A stretch of 64,000 nucleotides of DNA from Pelodera strongyloides (lineage: Eukaryota; Nematoda; Chromadorea; Rhabditida; Rhabditidae): NCBI GenBank assembly GCA_036852015.1, contig JAANDG010000606.1, positions 1 to 64,000 of the forward strand, written 5' to 3'. A program made the position numbers and the translations under genes. Positions 1-13,300 of this stretch are shown one piece after another; the first letter of the stretch is position 1; the number at the start of each line of letters is the position of its first letter. The notes beneath the pieces are model-generated. The model had not been told where the DNA came from and searched no databases. It saw only the letters and a list, made by a program, of their open reading frames with translations.

Positions 1-970
1 ACTATGAGTGCCCCCTACGAATATACTCCAGATGAATAAGCATGAGCACATGCGTAGAGCATCATTGATTGGTTAAAAAAAATTACAAAAGGGGTGTCAT
101 TTACTGAAACGTTTCTTGTGATTGCATTTGCATCAAATTTACATTGACTGCCGCGTAATTTACGTGACAATTCTTAGGATAACTAATGTATGGTATTATC
201 TCTAAAAACGCATTTACTGTGAAAAAGCAGATTTTGTAATTAATTTTCGTCCTATTGGAATATCGTTGAAAAAAATATCTTTGTTTGAATATCGAAGTGG
301 GTACATATTCCCTTTACAGGGAATGCCAACGCGGTTTTGCATGTTGGGCTCAAAAAAAGCTCATTTTTGTAGGTAAGGAAAGTGAAAATAAAAATAAAGT
401 TTTTTTATCGCGCGCAGTAGACAGCATATAAAAAATGAGGGAGCAGACAGACAGACAAGATATATGCAAGCATAAGACGCACTAAGACCTGTGCTGACGC
501 AGGTCTTTTTGAGAGCGCCTGATACAGAATGCAGAAATCTGCGTTGACGTTCCCTTTAATGTGGTTTGCAAGTATGGCCGATTTCCCGAAAGTATCGAAA
601 AAATTTCCGTACCTTGGCACTACACGAGAATATCTACAGGCAGTTTTTACTGCCGGTAGCCACGGGACCATTTTTTAAAAATTAAATTTCAAAAGTGCAT
701 GCTCTGTGCATCTCTTCTAGCTTCACTATAACATGGCGGAAGTGCGGATGAATTTGAAAGGTGTATCACAATGTAAATTTCACACGACTTTGCGAATTGA
801 TACTTGCAAGGAAAATCCATGGTTTTTGGGATACGGTCACCGTATACAGAATACCATAGCGACACCGTACATAAAAGAGGGAATGCTTTTTTTGGGTGGG
901 CCTGCGCCTTAACTGGTTTCCGCTCTAATTATGTAAATAGTAAGTTTGGCCACGTGAAAAGAGGACAATA
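1..970. other. Gene-free left edge with repeat remnants
   Basis: No exon chain with consistent phase could be built here. The stretch contains one TTAA-bounded inverted-repeat element (313-559) and AT-rich unique-looking sequence. Short open frames on both strands lack recognisable domains and splice partners. Confidence 0.5.
313..559. repeat. MITE-like element, copy of the family at 22552-22953
   Basis: The left end reads TTTACAGGGAATGCCAACG and the right end GCGTTGACGTTCCCTTTAA, an imperfect terminal inverted repeat. The internal stretch GGTTTTGCATGTTGGGCTC and the following GTAAGGAAAGTGAAAATAAA recur at 22570-22640. It has no coding capacity. Confidence 0.6.
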
Positions 971-1473
971 TTTTATCGTGGAAAAGAGTCCTTGAATGGT
1001 TAGTTTGGGTTTCATCATGTTTTAAATCTACGAAAAGAGGCCAATAATTTGAATCGGATTCTATAAAAAGTGGACAATATAAAATATAATATTCTGTGCT
1101 AGTGCTCAAATCAGGCCTTTTTATTACTCAAACTAGGGCATTTCATTTATGCAATCAGTATTCCGATTTTTACAGGACTTAACTCCTCAGTACTAATTGT
1201 AAGTGTTACTATCTGAAGCGGCTATAGACTATAGACGGCAAACATGTTCCAGATTAGCGCGCCATCCAGTTGAAAATAGGAAAACTATAATGGCATAAAA
1301 TAAATGGCCCAGTTTGGGTAATAAAAAGGCCTGATTTGAGCACTAGCACAGAATATTATATTTTATATTGTCCACTTTTTATAGAATCTGATTCAAATTA
1401 TTGGCCTCTTTTCGTAGATTTAAAACATGATGAAACCCAAACTTACCATTCAAGGACTCTTTTCCACGATAAA
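971..1473. repeat. Fold-back element with arms of about 175 bp
   Basis: Positions about 971-1149 and 1300-1473 are near-perfect reverse complements. For example CGTGGAAAAGAGTCCTTGAA on the left pairs with TTCAAGGACTCTTTTCCACG on the right. About 150 bp of unrelated sequence separates the arms. The same short peptide is encoded on opposite strands only because of this symmetry, so it is not evidence of a gene. Likely a non-autonomous DNA transposon. Confidence 0.75.
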
Positions 1474-1597
1474 TGTCTGTTTGTTTGTGGGGATCGATGG
1501 CATAAGTTCTGTACCATTTGACATAAGGAAAAACGAGGAATTATCCATCTTACTTAATTAATCATCCAAGTCAAACCTAATTATCCCAATTATCAGA

Positions 1598-2042
1598 ATG
1601 GCGTCGATAATTGGAATGATTGTCGGTGCAATTATCGTGTTGATGGGCTTCGCTGTGTGGATCGTACTCTGCAAGAATCAAGAACGAATTGAGAAGTATA
1701 AGGCGTGGAGAGCCAAGCGAAAGGCTGCCAAGAAGAAGAGAAAGGTTTGTGTTTTTGTTTTTATTTCCAAGAAGCAGACCCAGCGGAGTTGCGTCAAAGT
1801 GTGCCGCAGGTACGCCAGAAGCACGACAAATGCGCAGCAAGTGCGCCAGAAGTGCGCGAAAGGTTTGCCATGAGCCGCGAGAGATGTCCCACTGTTAATC
1901 ATACTCCATTTAGGAGCAGAAGCGTCGTCAGAAGCGTGCCCGTAAGAACCGAAAGAAGAGAAAGAACGCCGAAAACACTGAAGGAGGAGAGACGGAGGGA
2001 GCCGACCAGACTGGAACCGAGGCAACTGGAACAACCACCTAA
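1598..2042 (+). CDS. Small single-pass, highly basic membrane protein (2 exons, 91 aa)
   Basis: Exons 1598-1744 and 1914-2042 join in phase 0 (GT donor after AAG at 1745, acceptor TTTAG at 1913), giving 91 residues. Residues about 4-25 form one hydrophobic segment (IIGMIVGAIIVLMGFAVWIV). A strongly basic stretch rich in KR pairs follows (about 30-68), then an acidic, Gly/Thr-rich tail ending TGTTT. The start is chosen because ATG lies one base after TTATCAG, a good spliced-leader acceptor. The N-terminal anchor and basic tail predict a tail facing the cytosol (positive-inside rule). I do not recognise a family. The intron contains a GCGC-rich repeat island (about 1785-1865). The clean splice and phase make it likely real; function is unknown. 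Confidence 0.62.
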
Positions 2043-4366
2043 CTGTAAATTGAGGTGAGGTTTGTATGTGTGTTTGCATGTATGTGCGTTACGTAAAAAT
2101 GTAAAAGAACAAATTATGCTTGTTTCAGGGGAAATCGTGTATTTTCCTTGTAAAGTTTGTCGGTTTGTATGTATGTGCGTTACGGTTGATATGTCTTGGC
2201 GTATACGTCGCTGTTCAAGCTCTAAACAGGCAACGCAATTTTTTTCAGGTTTATGAATAACTACTACAAATCTAATATTTTATGAATAACTACTACAAAT
2301 CTAATAAAAAACTCATTTCAGTTATAAAATGGCTGTGTCGTCTCTCTCGTCCTATTGTTTATTGTTCCCATTCGTTTTCGACTTGATCCACACACCGATT
2401 TTTCCCCCAACCGGCTCTATTTTCATAACTGGAGGACACTTTTTTTGTTTTGGGAGGCTCGATTGTCTACAACAAAAGGTGATTATTATAATATTAATAT
2501 CAAATATCAAAATATCAAAAATATCTAATATCAAAACAATCTAATGTATAAATCCAGCTTGCATAGTAAGTAGAAGACAATCTCGGCTAGTGATGCTACC
2601 TTATTTAAGCGGGATCATGACTCATGACACAAAGACAACCCGAATCAATGATAATTAATTTATTCAATGTTAATTAATTTTCAGGTTTTGGCCTATCGCT
2701 ACCTCTCAGCTCCTGTGGAGAAGAACAATGTCCAACAGCCCCCTCATAATCGGGATATAAAACAACCTTTTTCTACCTCTTGTATCTTTTTTGTATCGTC
2801 ACATCGCATATTATAGTCACTTTCCATGTCGATAAATGAATGTGTGCTCCCAATAAAAATATATGTTACGCACTTTGACAAGAAATACATAAAGAGATAA
2901 AAAAGATAAAGAGCCGGGCTATAGCAACCGATTCCGCGTTTGGAAAGGAATACATAAACATAGATTATCCTGGAAAAAACAAGCCCCTTACCGCTGTATC
3001 ATGGGTGGGGTTTCCAACTATGGCCGATTTTCCTTCCAATTATAGAGAACAACTACCGTATTTTGGAACTACACGAGAATGTCTACAGACAGACAAAAAA
3101 ATAGTCCCCATTTTTCATGAACTGTGAATTCGCCTCGCATTTTCTATAATGCGGATAAATTTGTATCCAAACCGACGGTAGACTGGCACACTATTTTGCA
3201 CACTTGGAAGGAAAAGGCTGTGAAAGTGAAGCGCAGGAATTTAGCGTCACATTGGTGTTATAAAACCTCAATCAGTACAATACGAAAACGGCAGATGGAA
3301 AAATTCTGCAATGTGGGGTAGGCCGCCCAGTCACAGAGTTTTCTCAGTGTGAACTTAGCCCGATTGTGTCCAAGTCACTGACTAAGGGTAAAGATCGTTT
3401 ATTAAAAACTGAGCAAAATTGATTGTATGAAAATATATAAAAATGGATTAGGGGTATATTAGAACGTGAGATCTTTATTGGTAACCTAACAATGGATATA
3501 GAGATAGTGTAAAATTAAAAGTAATACAAAAGTCGGAAATTTGGAAACATGGAGAACAATTACGACACCCGTAGGAGGAAATTATAGTAGGGAAAGGTAA
3601 GTGTTTCTTAGAAAAAAGTAAGATCTTAGTTAGAAATACTATGTTCTTCATTTGCAGTTTAGCGGAAGTCATGATCCCATGTTTCCTCCCAAACTAGCGG
3701 GAAACGCCGGATTCCCTCCTTATTGCCGCTAACACAAGGCCTTGCCTAATGTTTAATTGCGGGACATGATTGGCTAGTCTGTCAGGAAACATGCGACTTT
3801 TCTTATTGCGTGGGATTGGGTGCTAGTCTGCCAGGAAACGCGAGATTTTTTTTTTGTTTCGCGGGAAACGTGCAGTAGAAGAACAGAGTATTTCAACATG
3901 TTACAAGTTTGTCTACGATTAACCAGTAGGTAAAAAAACGACTCAGGAACTTTTAGGTACCAATAGCTAAAATAGCTTTCATGTATACGAAACTGTCGAT
4001 TGATTTAATCCATAATAAATGCGCGTCACCGTTGTGTGGTTTTCGACTGCGAAACCCGTTGAGTTTTTGATCCCATACACCTAAAAGAAACATAATGAAA
4101 TACACAGGGGAATACATTAAACTGCTGTTCTTCTTTCCATCTTTTTTTTTTTCGTTGCTGACCACTTATTAAACTCTTTAGTAAGAAAAAGAAAAACAGT
4201 ATCAAATGTAAATTTACATGAAAAGAGAGAAACACACACAGGCCACATGCGCACAAGAGGCTCAGCTTCTCACGCGGTGTAAGAAAACCTTGTTGCGACT
4301 AAGTTTTCGAAAACCGTCGTCAACTGGTCACCAGCAGATGGACCGGAAACGGAAATGGATTATTGA
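2043..4366. other. Intergenic region between the small membrane-protein gene and the 3' end of the PTR gene
   Basis: It contains a duplicated GTATGTGCGTTACG motif (near 2080 and 2183), a 29-bp tandem duplication (2252-2306), and an AATAAA near 2853 that could end the upstream transcript. An acceptor-like TTTTCAG at about 2684 is followed by an open 43-codon stretch, which may be an alternative last exon of the small gene; the support is weak. From about 4220 to 4300 there is a fragment resembling the LINE 3' region at 36650-36710, and about 4300-4340 a fragment of the TGGTCACC element family. Confidence 0.4.
2252..2306. repeat. Short tandem duplication, 29-bp period
   Basis: TATGAATAACTACTACAAAT occurs at 2252 and again at 2281 with the same downstream CTAATA. 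Only two copies are present. Confidence 0.85.
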
Positions 4367-7300
4367 TTACCTCCTGATCATTGTCCTTATGTCATCGGTA
4401 ATTATAAAGAGGATTGGCAGGAGCAGAAGCGCGTGGAACATTCCCAATATACTGACGAGGATGATGGTCTTCCAGAAAACGGCCACCACGTACGCATGCA
4501 CAAACATGAGAGGGAACATGCCTGGAAACATTTCATATATTCATATTTCTTGACCAGTCTTAACTTTCTTACCCCGATAAAAATCCCGCACGATCAGGTT
4601 TCTGGCTCCCTAACGTGTTCAGACGCAAATGGCAAGCCCATCAACTATCCAGCGAGAACTCGACTTCCGCTAGGCCATGAACTTAACCGAATTCATTATA
4701 TAATTTCTAGAAAGTGTGAAGACTCTGTAATCCGCGTCAGCGGGAAAAGATTGCGAGACGGAGAGAAACAAGCACCGCCCTCTTTTCTGCGTCTCCGATG
4801 AAAAAGCCATCTCCTTCCAGCGGGCGCGGATTAATATGTCCGCGGTGCGCGCCTGAGGACGTAATAGTATTCCCAATTTCCATTCCCATGATACAAGAAA
4901 TGAACTCTGAAACCCACCGACAAGCGTTGACAATCCCGATTGTACCACTGGCCATCCAACCCCGCCGAGAGTCATCATGATACGTTTCACCGTTGCTCGT
5001 TCTTTGGGTTTTGAATCTGGTGGAGCTCCGTTTACGGAAAGTTGATGCATGTGTTTGGACTGGAAATAAGTTGGAGTTATTACTACTTAAGGAAATCGAT
5101 CCATATGGTTGATATGGTTGAGAAACACCACATATAGATGCTCTTCTCTAGACACTGAACCTCGGACGCGCAGCTGCCAACACTTTTGATAGGCGCGCGG
5201 TTTTGCGTTGCTGCGCTGCGCGGCTAGCTCACCCTACCGTTATCTATCCATACCCGGGTAACTGCGCGATCGCGAATAACTATGCGCGCGTTCACAAAAG
5301 CGCGGCTACGCGTGCACTCCAATTTGGGAGGCTGGCTACGCGCGCATCTGCGCCTCCGAGAACAGAAGGCATAGACATCGAAGTCCTGTAATATTGGCTA
5401 TTTGAATTTGAGGTACTGCATTTATAAATAAGGGGCAAGGTAAAACGTAAACGTAATGTTAGACCCACAGTCAGCCTGAAATTCACATAGCTTTAGATTT
5501 CTTTTGCTCTAGTTAGAAATTGCTCTAATAAGAAGGTATGGCCTGCCCAGGTAGGAATCGAACCGACGAGCCGCAAGGCCTGATCTGCTCAAGGCGGCGC
5601 CCTAGACCACTGCGCCATATTCCATCTCTGAAAAAACATGTTTGTCACCTGATGTTCCTCCTCTCCCGAGTGTGCGAAGTAGTGGTAGCAGACGTGGGCC
5701 GAGTAGTCGACGGAGAAACCAACGGACATAAGGATGGAAATTAAGGAGACCGCATCCAGATGAACACCCCAAACATGCAAATAGCCAACGATTCCTGTAA
5801 AAGAATTAATTGAAACTGTACATTTATTTAGTAATTACACCAAAAATATGTGGTTGTATCAAGCAATATTCAATCCATAAAAAGCAGCGACTTCGCTCGT
5901 TCTGCTTTCATTACATTACTGTTGTTATTATTATTAGACTTTTGTTAGATCACCTCCTATTGATGGTATCCGCTAGCTCAGGGTACGGTGGAAGACGGAA
6001 AAAATATTCGCGCACGTATGGCGCGTTTCTGGCGCACCACCGACCCCAAGTTTTAAGAGTTTACATATAAAATAGGTCAACGACACCAAATGTGTTTTCA
6101 CGAACCAGTCACGAACAAGTCACCAGATTGTTTTTTTTTTCAGTAAAAAAACATTTGGTGACGGGCCAAGGAGGGTTTTCCTGTGGCTTCGGCAATTATT
6201 TCGATTTTCTGTGAAGTAGTGAAGGTGAAGGCTTACCAACACAAATCGATATAATTGATATGACGACCGAGATAATTGCTTCGAAATCCATCACAAAGAG
6301 TAAGACGAGCAACGACATTAGGATCACTGCGGAAACTAAATAAGGGAGTTTAGCTAAAGTATAACCAATACGTAATTCCGCTACATGTAAGGATATGTAA
6401 GTGAAATATGTACACCAAAGTCTAAAACTCTGAAACATTCGGACCTCCAGTAAAGTCCTCAGCATACTGGGTGGTCTCACTTACTTGTTAGACCACCGAG
6501 GAAAGAAAATGGATGAGCAAGAGGCTACTGGGTGGTCTCATTCTTATTAGACCACCAAGAAAAGAATCATCCTGTAACTGAAGGAGAAAGCGGCTTCTGG
6601 GTGGTCTCGATTTCTTGTTAGTCCACCGAGGAAACACCACCTAGTAAATGAAGCAACAAGGGACCACCCAGTGAATGTTGCCAATAAATAACGTTTAGCA
6701 GAAAATATTCGATCAACTTGCCTGCTGTTTGGTAGAAGTTCACTGGCGCTGCTGCCGCACTTTCTGTCGGAACCTGTAATGCATTCCTTTTTACATTTTA
6801 ACCATTGCATATAAATACTAAAAAGTTATTTTGCTTGTAAACCGAGATCCGCTACGCTCTGCACTTCTGGCCATAGCATAATAGACATTGAATTCGAACA
6901 ACTGTCTTTTATGAAAACCGGTAGCGCAGTGGTTAGCGGCGCCAGCGTAGTGGACTAGTACTCGACACTCGACGATGCTGGGTTCGAGTCCCGCTCGCCG
7001 CTCCAATCCCCAGAACGAAAACTAATTATTACAATGAAGTTTACCTTTTCGAATGGATGATGTCCATGTACAGTGAACTCGGGATATTCCTTGATTATCG
7101 ATCGTCTGTAAGAAACCATGAAAAATCGATAATTCGCCCTTATGAGCGCCAACACAGAAAATAACCAAATTTCTCCTAATGTGGTACTGCAGACGCAATG
7201 CGCAGTAGGCGCGTAATTAGCTGCGGCACATTTTAGGTCACCAAATCGACTACAATATCCCTTTAAAAAAAAGATTGAAGCTGGAACACACCTGATCTCC

Positions 7301-10300
7301 ATCATATCTTCTGTGTCCAAAAACGAAGTCATATTATGATAGACAATCGTAAAAAAGAAACCATCAATGAGTTCGGTACCGGATTTATTACTGAAAAAAT
7401 GTAACAAAGTAATGTTGAATGTGAACAATTATGAAGAACAAACAAATCGGAGGCTCTAGCAATTGTCTTGGCTCTTTACTGTATATGGGTGAACACATTT
7501 GGTGGCGGTTCACTGTTTTTTTTCATGGGCCTGGTCACGAACCAGTCACAAACCAGTCACCAGTTGGTTTTTTCTCGGTAAAAACCATTTGGTGATGAGC
7601 TAACTACGAGTTTTCTGTGGTTCGGAAATTATATCGTTTTCCTGTGAATACATACGTCCCACCAGAACATCTATCAAGAAGCCTAAGCCTAAGCCTAAGT
7701 ACGGAAAGTGAGAGCGGCTACACATTCGCCCCGACCTGGCAACTGAGCGGCATGGAGCTGTCCCTCACGGGTGTTCACATTTTAATGTAGCACTCGGGCT
7801 GATTTTTGACATAGGGTTAGGTTACTGAAAGATGTTACTGTATAATTGTTTCCCATACGCCTACCTCACAGTTATATACTTCTCGTCAAGGTCGTACTCC
7901 CTATAGTTTCCGAGTAAATTCTCAGGCGCCCACATGGTTTCGTCCTCACCCCAGAAAGCGATGGCCTAAATAAATAATTGAGACCTAACTAAACCTACTC
8001 ACGTGGCGTAAAAAAGCCATTATGACGTAACTACATATGTCATGGAAAAAAGGATGTTCATAATCTACCACGTGTACGTGCCCTACACTCTCGTACTCTA
8101 GTCTTTCCGACAAACTGCACAATGACCATGCATTGCCAGGAGGCTCAAGGGTTAATCGTTTATCCCCAGTTCACACGACGCCGGTTCGATTCCACCTAGA
8201 CCAAATCCTAACAAATCCATAGTACCAATGTATTACCTCAGAAAATCGCCTAGTCCACAAATTTGTGTAGGTTGGACTACCACTAAATGGTTTGATATTT
8301 TCGAGTTTGGAGACCATTTCCTCGAAACGCGTCCGGATCTGAAAAGATTGTGAAAAAAATAAATAAACGCTGATTTCGCGCACTGATTGCTACTGTAGTC
8401 TCGATGGTTTTTTTCTTATATCTTACTTAAGGGTTAAAAAAGGTTAAAGCTAGGAATGTTCTTCAGGACCCCGAAGGGGTCCCTGCAGTCCACTCTGGTC
8501 TACCGAAGTAGTGCGCTCCAGAGAATAGGTGCCATCTTTGATTACGGAATGGGTGGCCAGCCCTGATCCAGAAGTCTAGGTATTTCATTTGTAATGTATG
8601 CAGATGACATAAAAATATACAGTACTATTAATGATCCTATAGATAGAATTTTAGTTCAACGCGCAATAAACTTGGTGCATGATTGGTCAATTGAGTTTCA
8701 GTTACCTTTGGCTCCTCATAAGTGCCAAGCACTGTACATTGGCCCAAACAATCCAAAAGTGGACTACATTTGTAATTCAGTCGTGATTGAAAAGGTAACT
8801 CAGCTCAAAGACCTAGGATTTATTATGACAGATGATTTATCCTTCTCTAAACATATTTCCTTTGTTTGTGCCCAAGCAAGAAAAAGAATGTTTGCTCTCT
8901 TTCGCACTCTGAAAACGCGGAAGGCAAACCTTTTGGTTCTTGCATATTCTCTTATGTACTGTTTTTAAATTTGGCATAATGCCTTCATTACGAACTTTAT
9001 AAACGAGATGAGCTACCGTAGTCACAGCTAACAATTGCCGGCAATTAGCTGGAATCGAGGACAATTGCAATCAAGTCACGTGACATAAAATAGTGATTAT
9101 CACGTACTCATTGTCTCTTTTTTTATGCAGCTCACTTCCCGTATCCACCAGTTCCTCTCACCCCCTTTTTGATGTTCTACTAACTTGCCGTAACCCTTTT
9201 GGATCCATTCGAAGAGAATGCTACTACTCCGGGTCTGCTGTTTATTCCAAAGCTACCCGCATATCAGGTAACTTTAAGCTTGTACTCAGGTTTTAATCCT
9301 CCGAAGTTCTCGGTATCAGTCCTTGAAGTATTGCTTTAAACTTGCCATGTGTGACGCAACTTATCTCCACTGTATGACAATATTTAGAATTTAGATTATC
9401 TATCCTGATATCAATGGCACTCACATACAAGCTGATGTATGACCGACGGATCTTACCTCGTTGATAAACCATTCCGAGGGGTTCCGATTCCAAAAAAGGA
9501 CCCGACACACTCTAACCACTTTGACCATGTCTTGGATAAACTCGTTGATTGCTTACACGTGTATTTATTGATCGATTGCTTGCCAGTTATTATTATCTAT
9601 GATGTTTCAATGTGTGAGCAGTGTGGCAACCCGTAAAAAGGAGGCTGCTCAGAACAATGGTGCACCGTCCGTATGGACAAAAAATACCCTGGTCAAAAAC
9701 AAGCAATCGTTTTACAGAATGAATGGGAAACACGAATACATGAACTACGATAAAAAGAGTGAATTGTATCGTAGTAACCGTGTGAAACTGTAGTAGGGAG
9801 TAATAGAAAAAGCCTATGTTGAAAGTGACACAGTTACACCAAATTCAAGTTAGAGTCCACTATAGAGTCCGCAAGGAAATCTAAGAACTCAAGTAAACTG
9901 GGGTCACACATATACACATAGTAAGTTTGCACTGATATGGTGGCCACATACCAGTTTCCGACCGTGAAGAAAGTCGAAAGCAACAAGAGGAAGACCATTG
10001 ACAGTAAACAAAGCCACTGAATACACTTACCTTTGTTATCCCTTGTTTAAATTATGCATTAACAATGAAAACAAGAATTTGATTGTTGAATTAATTCAGT
10101 GTTCTTGTGTCATATTATTGTGCAGAAGGTATAATTCCTTATCGTTTGTTACTTATATAAGTGCTTCTCAATCTGTAACAAAACAGTTTTTTATACATAT
10201 TCAAAAAAGTATCAGATTGAGTTTGGACCCACCTTTTTTGTTGCCCGTTTACCGCTTAGTTCAGAATCTATGCTCAAATGGTGGGAAAGATTATAGCTAA

Positions 10301-13300
10301 CATTATCAAAGAAACCAATGAAAATCGGCGATCAAGCTACTTAGGAGACAAACAGGGAAGAAATCGAATAAACACGAGAATCGGCAGTCACGGAGAAATT
10401 AGTATCCAAATGGTCATTGTGCAACCAAACATTGAACTTGGAAATAAATGCGCTCAGGCAAATCTCGAGTGTTCTTCTAATGAAGAACAAACTATGATTT
10501 CAGAGCTGGATTGTGCTATACATAAGGTCCCATTCACATGCATGATCTCTTATATTGCAGGCAAGTTTACTGTGCCCAATAAAGTACTAAACACTTGTTA
10601 TGTTAAAAAAAAGTGTGTGTTGTCTTTTAAGTAACCAAGTAATTGCTGCACCCCCGGGTATTCAGGGCCAACAATCACCAGGTTCTAGTTCCACCGCAAT
10701 CAGAAAGCTCTAACGCCTCCCACTGATAACATGGCACCCACCAACGAGTATTTGAACCCACTACAAAAACATGTTAGTCAAACATGGACGAGGTTGTAGA
10801 AAATGAAGTCACCATGCCTACCACGGCCACGGCCAACGTACTCCCGCAAGCAGTAAAATGAACCAAGCATTATCAGGCGGAACCAAATTGGGACAAAAGT
10901 TGATTGAACCCACAAAAGAAGGGTAAAAGTTATCATTTATTATGTTACATAGCAGTACAGGAATTCACCGTTTATCTTAGATACGAAAAGTGAAAACAGT
11001 ACTACGAATCGGATCCAGCAATACAAGCAATCAGCTTTTGATAACAAGAGTAAGGTTCTATCTTAACAACTAATAGAACAAATTTGTTTTCGCCCGGAGT
11101 GTTCTTAAATTTGGCATAATGCCTTCATTACGAACTTTATAAACGAGATGAGCTACCGTAGTCACAGATAACAATTGCCGGCAATTAGCTGGAATCGAGG
11201 ACAATTGCAATCAAGTCACGTGACATAAAATAGTGATTATCACGTACTCATTGTCTCTTTTTTTATGCAGCTCACTTCCCGTATCCACCAGTTCCTCTCA
11301 CCCCCTTTTTGATGTTCTACTAACTTGCCGTAACCCTTTTGGATCCATTCGAAGAGAATGCTACTACTCCGGGTCTGCTGTTTATTCCAAAGCTACCCGC
11401 ATATCAGGTAACTTTAAGCTTGTACTCAGGTTTTAATCCTCCGAAGTTCTCGGTATCAGTCCTTGAAGTATTGCTTTAAACTTGCCATGTGTGACGCAAC
11501 TTATCTCCACTGTATGACAATATTTAGAATTTAGATTATCTATCCTGATATCAATGGCACTCACATACAAGCTGATGTATGACCGACGGATCTTACCTCG
11601 TTGATAAACCATTCCGAGGGGTTCCGATTCCAAAAAAGGACCCGACACACTCTAACCACTTTGACCATGTCTTGGATAAACTCGTTGATTGCTTACACGT
11701 GTATTTATTGATCGATTGCTTGCCAGTTATTATTATCTATGATGTTTCAATGTGTGAGCAGTGTGGCAACCCGTAAAAAGGAGGCTGCTCAGAACATGTA
11801 CGTTCAATTCTAGAGTCAGGCTCGGTTGTCTTTAGTCCATATAAGAAAAAGGATAAGGTGGCCCTAGATCGGATCCAACGTACATTTACAAAGCGAATTT
11901 TTAAGCGTTCCCAATTGCTTGATTACAATGATACACCCTCTAGTTCAGATAGAGATACATTATTGAAGCTTGATACACTTGACAATCGACGTAGGAAGGC
12001 AGATGCTAGAATGCTCAGAAAAATATTGGCCGGCAAATGCGGCCATAATCTACGTTCAATGTACAAATTCAGGAATTCTAATCTGTCCTCTCGACGTGGT
12101 CGTATCAAAATCATAATCCCTCGGGTGACTAGGAATGTTCGCAGACACTGTTTTGTCCTTTAGAACTTCACTTATGATTGAGAGTAACCCTCGCCTATTC
12201 CTGTAAACATAATGTTTTTATTTGATGCTTTTATTTTGATCAGATTTACATTTTCACGTTTCATAGTTATTCATTGTGGTATTGCCTCGACAAAACTTGT
12301 GCGACATTTTATGTTCGTAATAAATGTTATGTTATGTTATGTTAATAAGTAATCTGTGACACGGCGAGATGTCGGACACTCGCCCTTGGCTTGTGCGCGC
12401 GGGGTGCGTGCCACATGTGCACCATAGGTGGGCCACTTTATGGTTAGCTGTGGTGACGATTTTGCGCGGTGTGTGTACGAAACTTTGCTTTGTAACGGTT
12501 CACAATGATAGCCAGGTTTCCAGCTGACAGCGATTGCGAGCTACGACTTACGACATCAAGTCTCTGATTCTGTACCAATCGCAGTTTATGCACGATACCA
12601 GACAATTAATACGGTAACTAACATATTTTACGTTTACAAAAGTCTGATACACTACTACGGTAATAGTAGTACAGAGTACTGTAACGAGTGGCTCACCGTT
12701 TCTTTCTCAAAGTTGGGCATTGGATAAACGGCGTAGTTGACAATGAACGACTCCTAAAAGACAACATAATTCACGCTCCTTTTGTTTTATTTTTTCAGGA
12801 AACTGGCAGGAGAATAAACACAGGTAAAGTAACACTTTACCTAGGCGGGAGCTAACGCTTATGCATATTCTGAGGTCAAGACTTCTTGGTTGACAAGTAG
12901 CTCTTTTTTATATATATTTTTTTATGTTTCGAAAATTGTTGCCTTTTGTCTGAAACTAGCTAAACCAATAAACAGTACTCGAATAGACTCGCGTCGGGAC
13001 TCGTAGCCTAGCAGCGGCCCGATCACTATTATTATTGAGCAACTGAAACTTACATTTAACACAAAATTTTGCATTCTCCTCGAGATATCAGTTAGAGGTG
13101 AATCTTCCAAATAAAGATTTTCCATGTCAAATTCTGTGCTGACTTTTGTCGCCAAATAGGACGAAACCTGGAAAAAGTATTCGTATTTTTATAAAAAAAT
13201 TAAAGCCACGGGCAAAGAAGTTAGCTGAAAAGAAGTAATATTTCCATATTCATTGTGTACCTGAAATCCATAGGATGGCACTAAGAAAATAGAATTCATA

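Larger units (their letters stand above)
8583..12345 (+). mobile_element. 5'-truncated LINE, split by an LTR element
   Basis: A reverse-transcriptase reading frame starts abruptly near 8583 just before the catalytic YADDIKIY box and runs to about 8954 (ending RKANLLVLAYS). It resumes at about 11797 with VRSILESGSVVFSP, then VALDRIQRTFTKR, and stops at 12161-12163. The 3' tail is a TTATG-type microsatellite (about 12322-12345). Endonuclease and upstream RT motifs are missing, so this is a dead 5'-truncated copy. The interruption is exactly the 8960-11796 LTR element. The tail resembles the fragment at 24822-24855. Clade is CR1/jockey-like by the RT C-terminus; it is a different family from the LINE at 36592-40626. 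Confidence 0.82.

Noticed and set aside
909..1521. The same peptide encoded on opposite strands at 909-1109 and 1336-1521
   Set aside because: Produced by the fold-back symmetry, not by two genes.
4737..5050. Long frames antisense to or extending beyond the PTR exon at 4918-5059
   Set aside because: Only 4918-5059 fits the PTR alignment and splice phases; the rest is intron or antisense shadow.
5543..5628. A functional tRNA gene
   Set aside because: Pol III boxes are good but the acceptor and anticodon stems do not pair.
10278..10634. A gag- or transposase-like gene inside the LTR element
   Set aside because: No zinc knuckle, protease, RT, integrase or DDE motif; the resemblance of YIAG to transposase C-termini is too short to trust.
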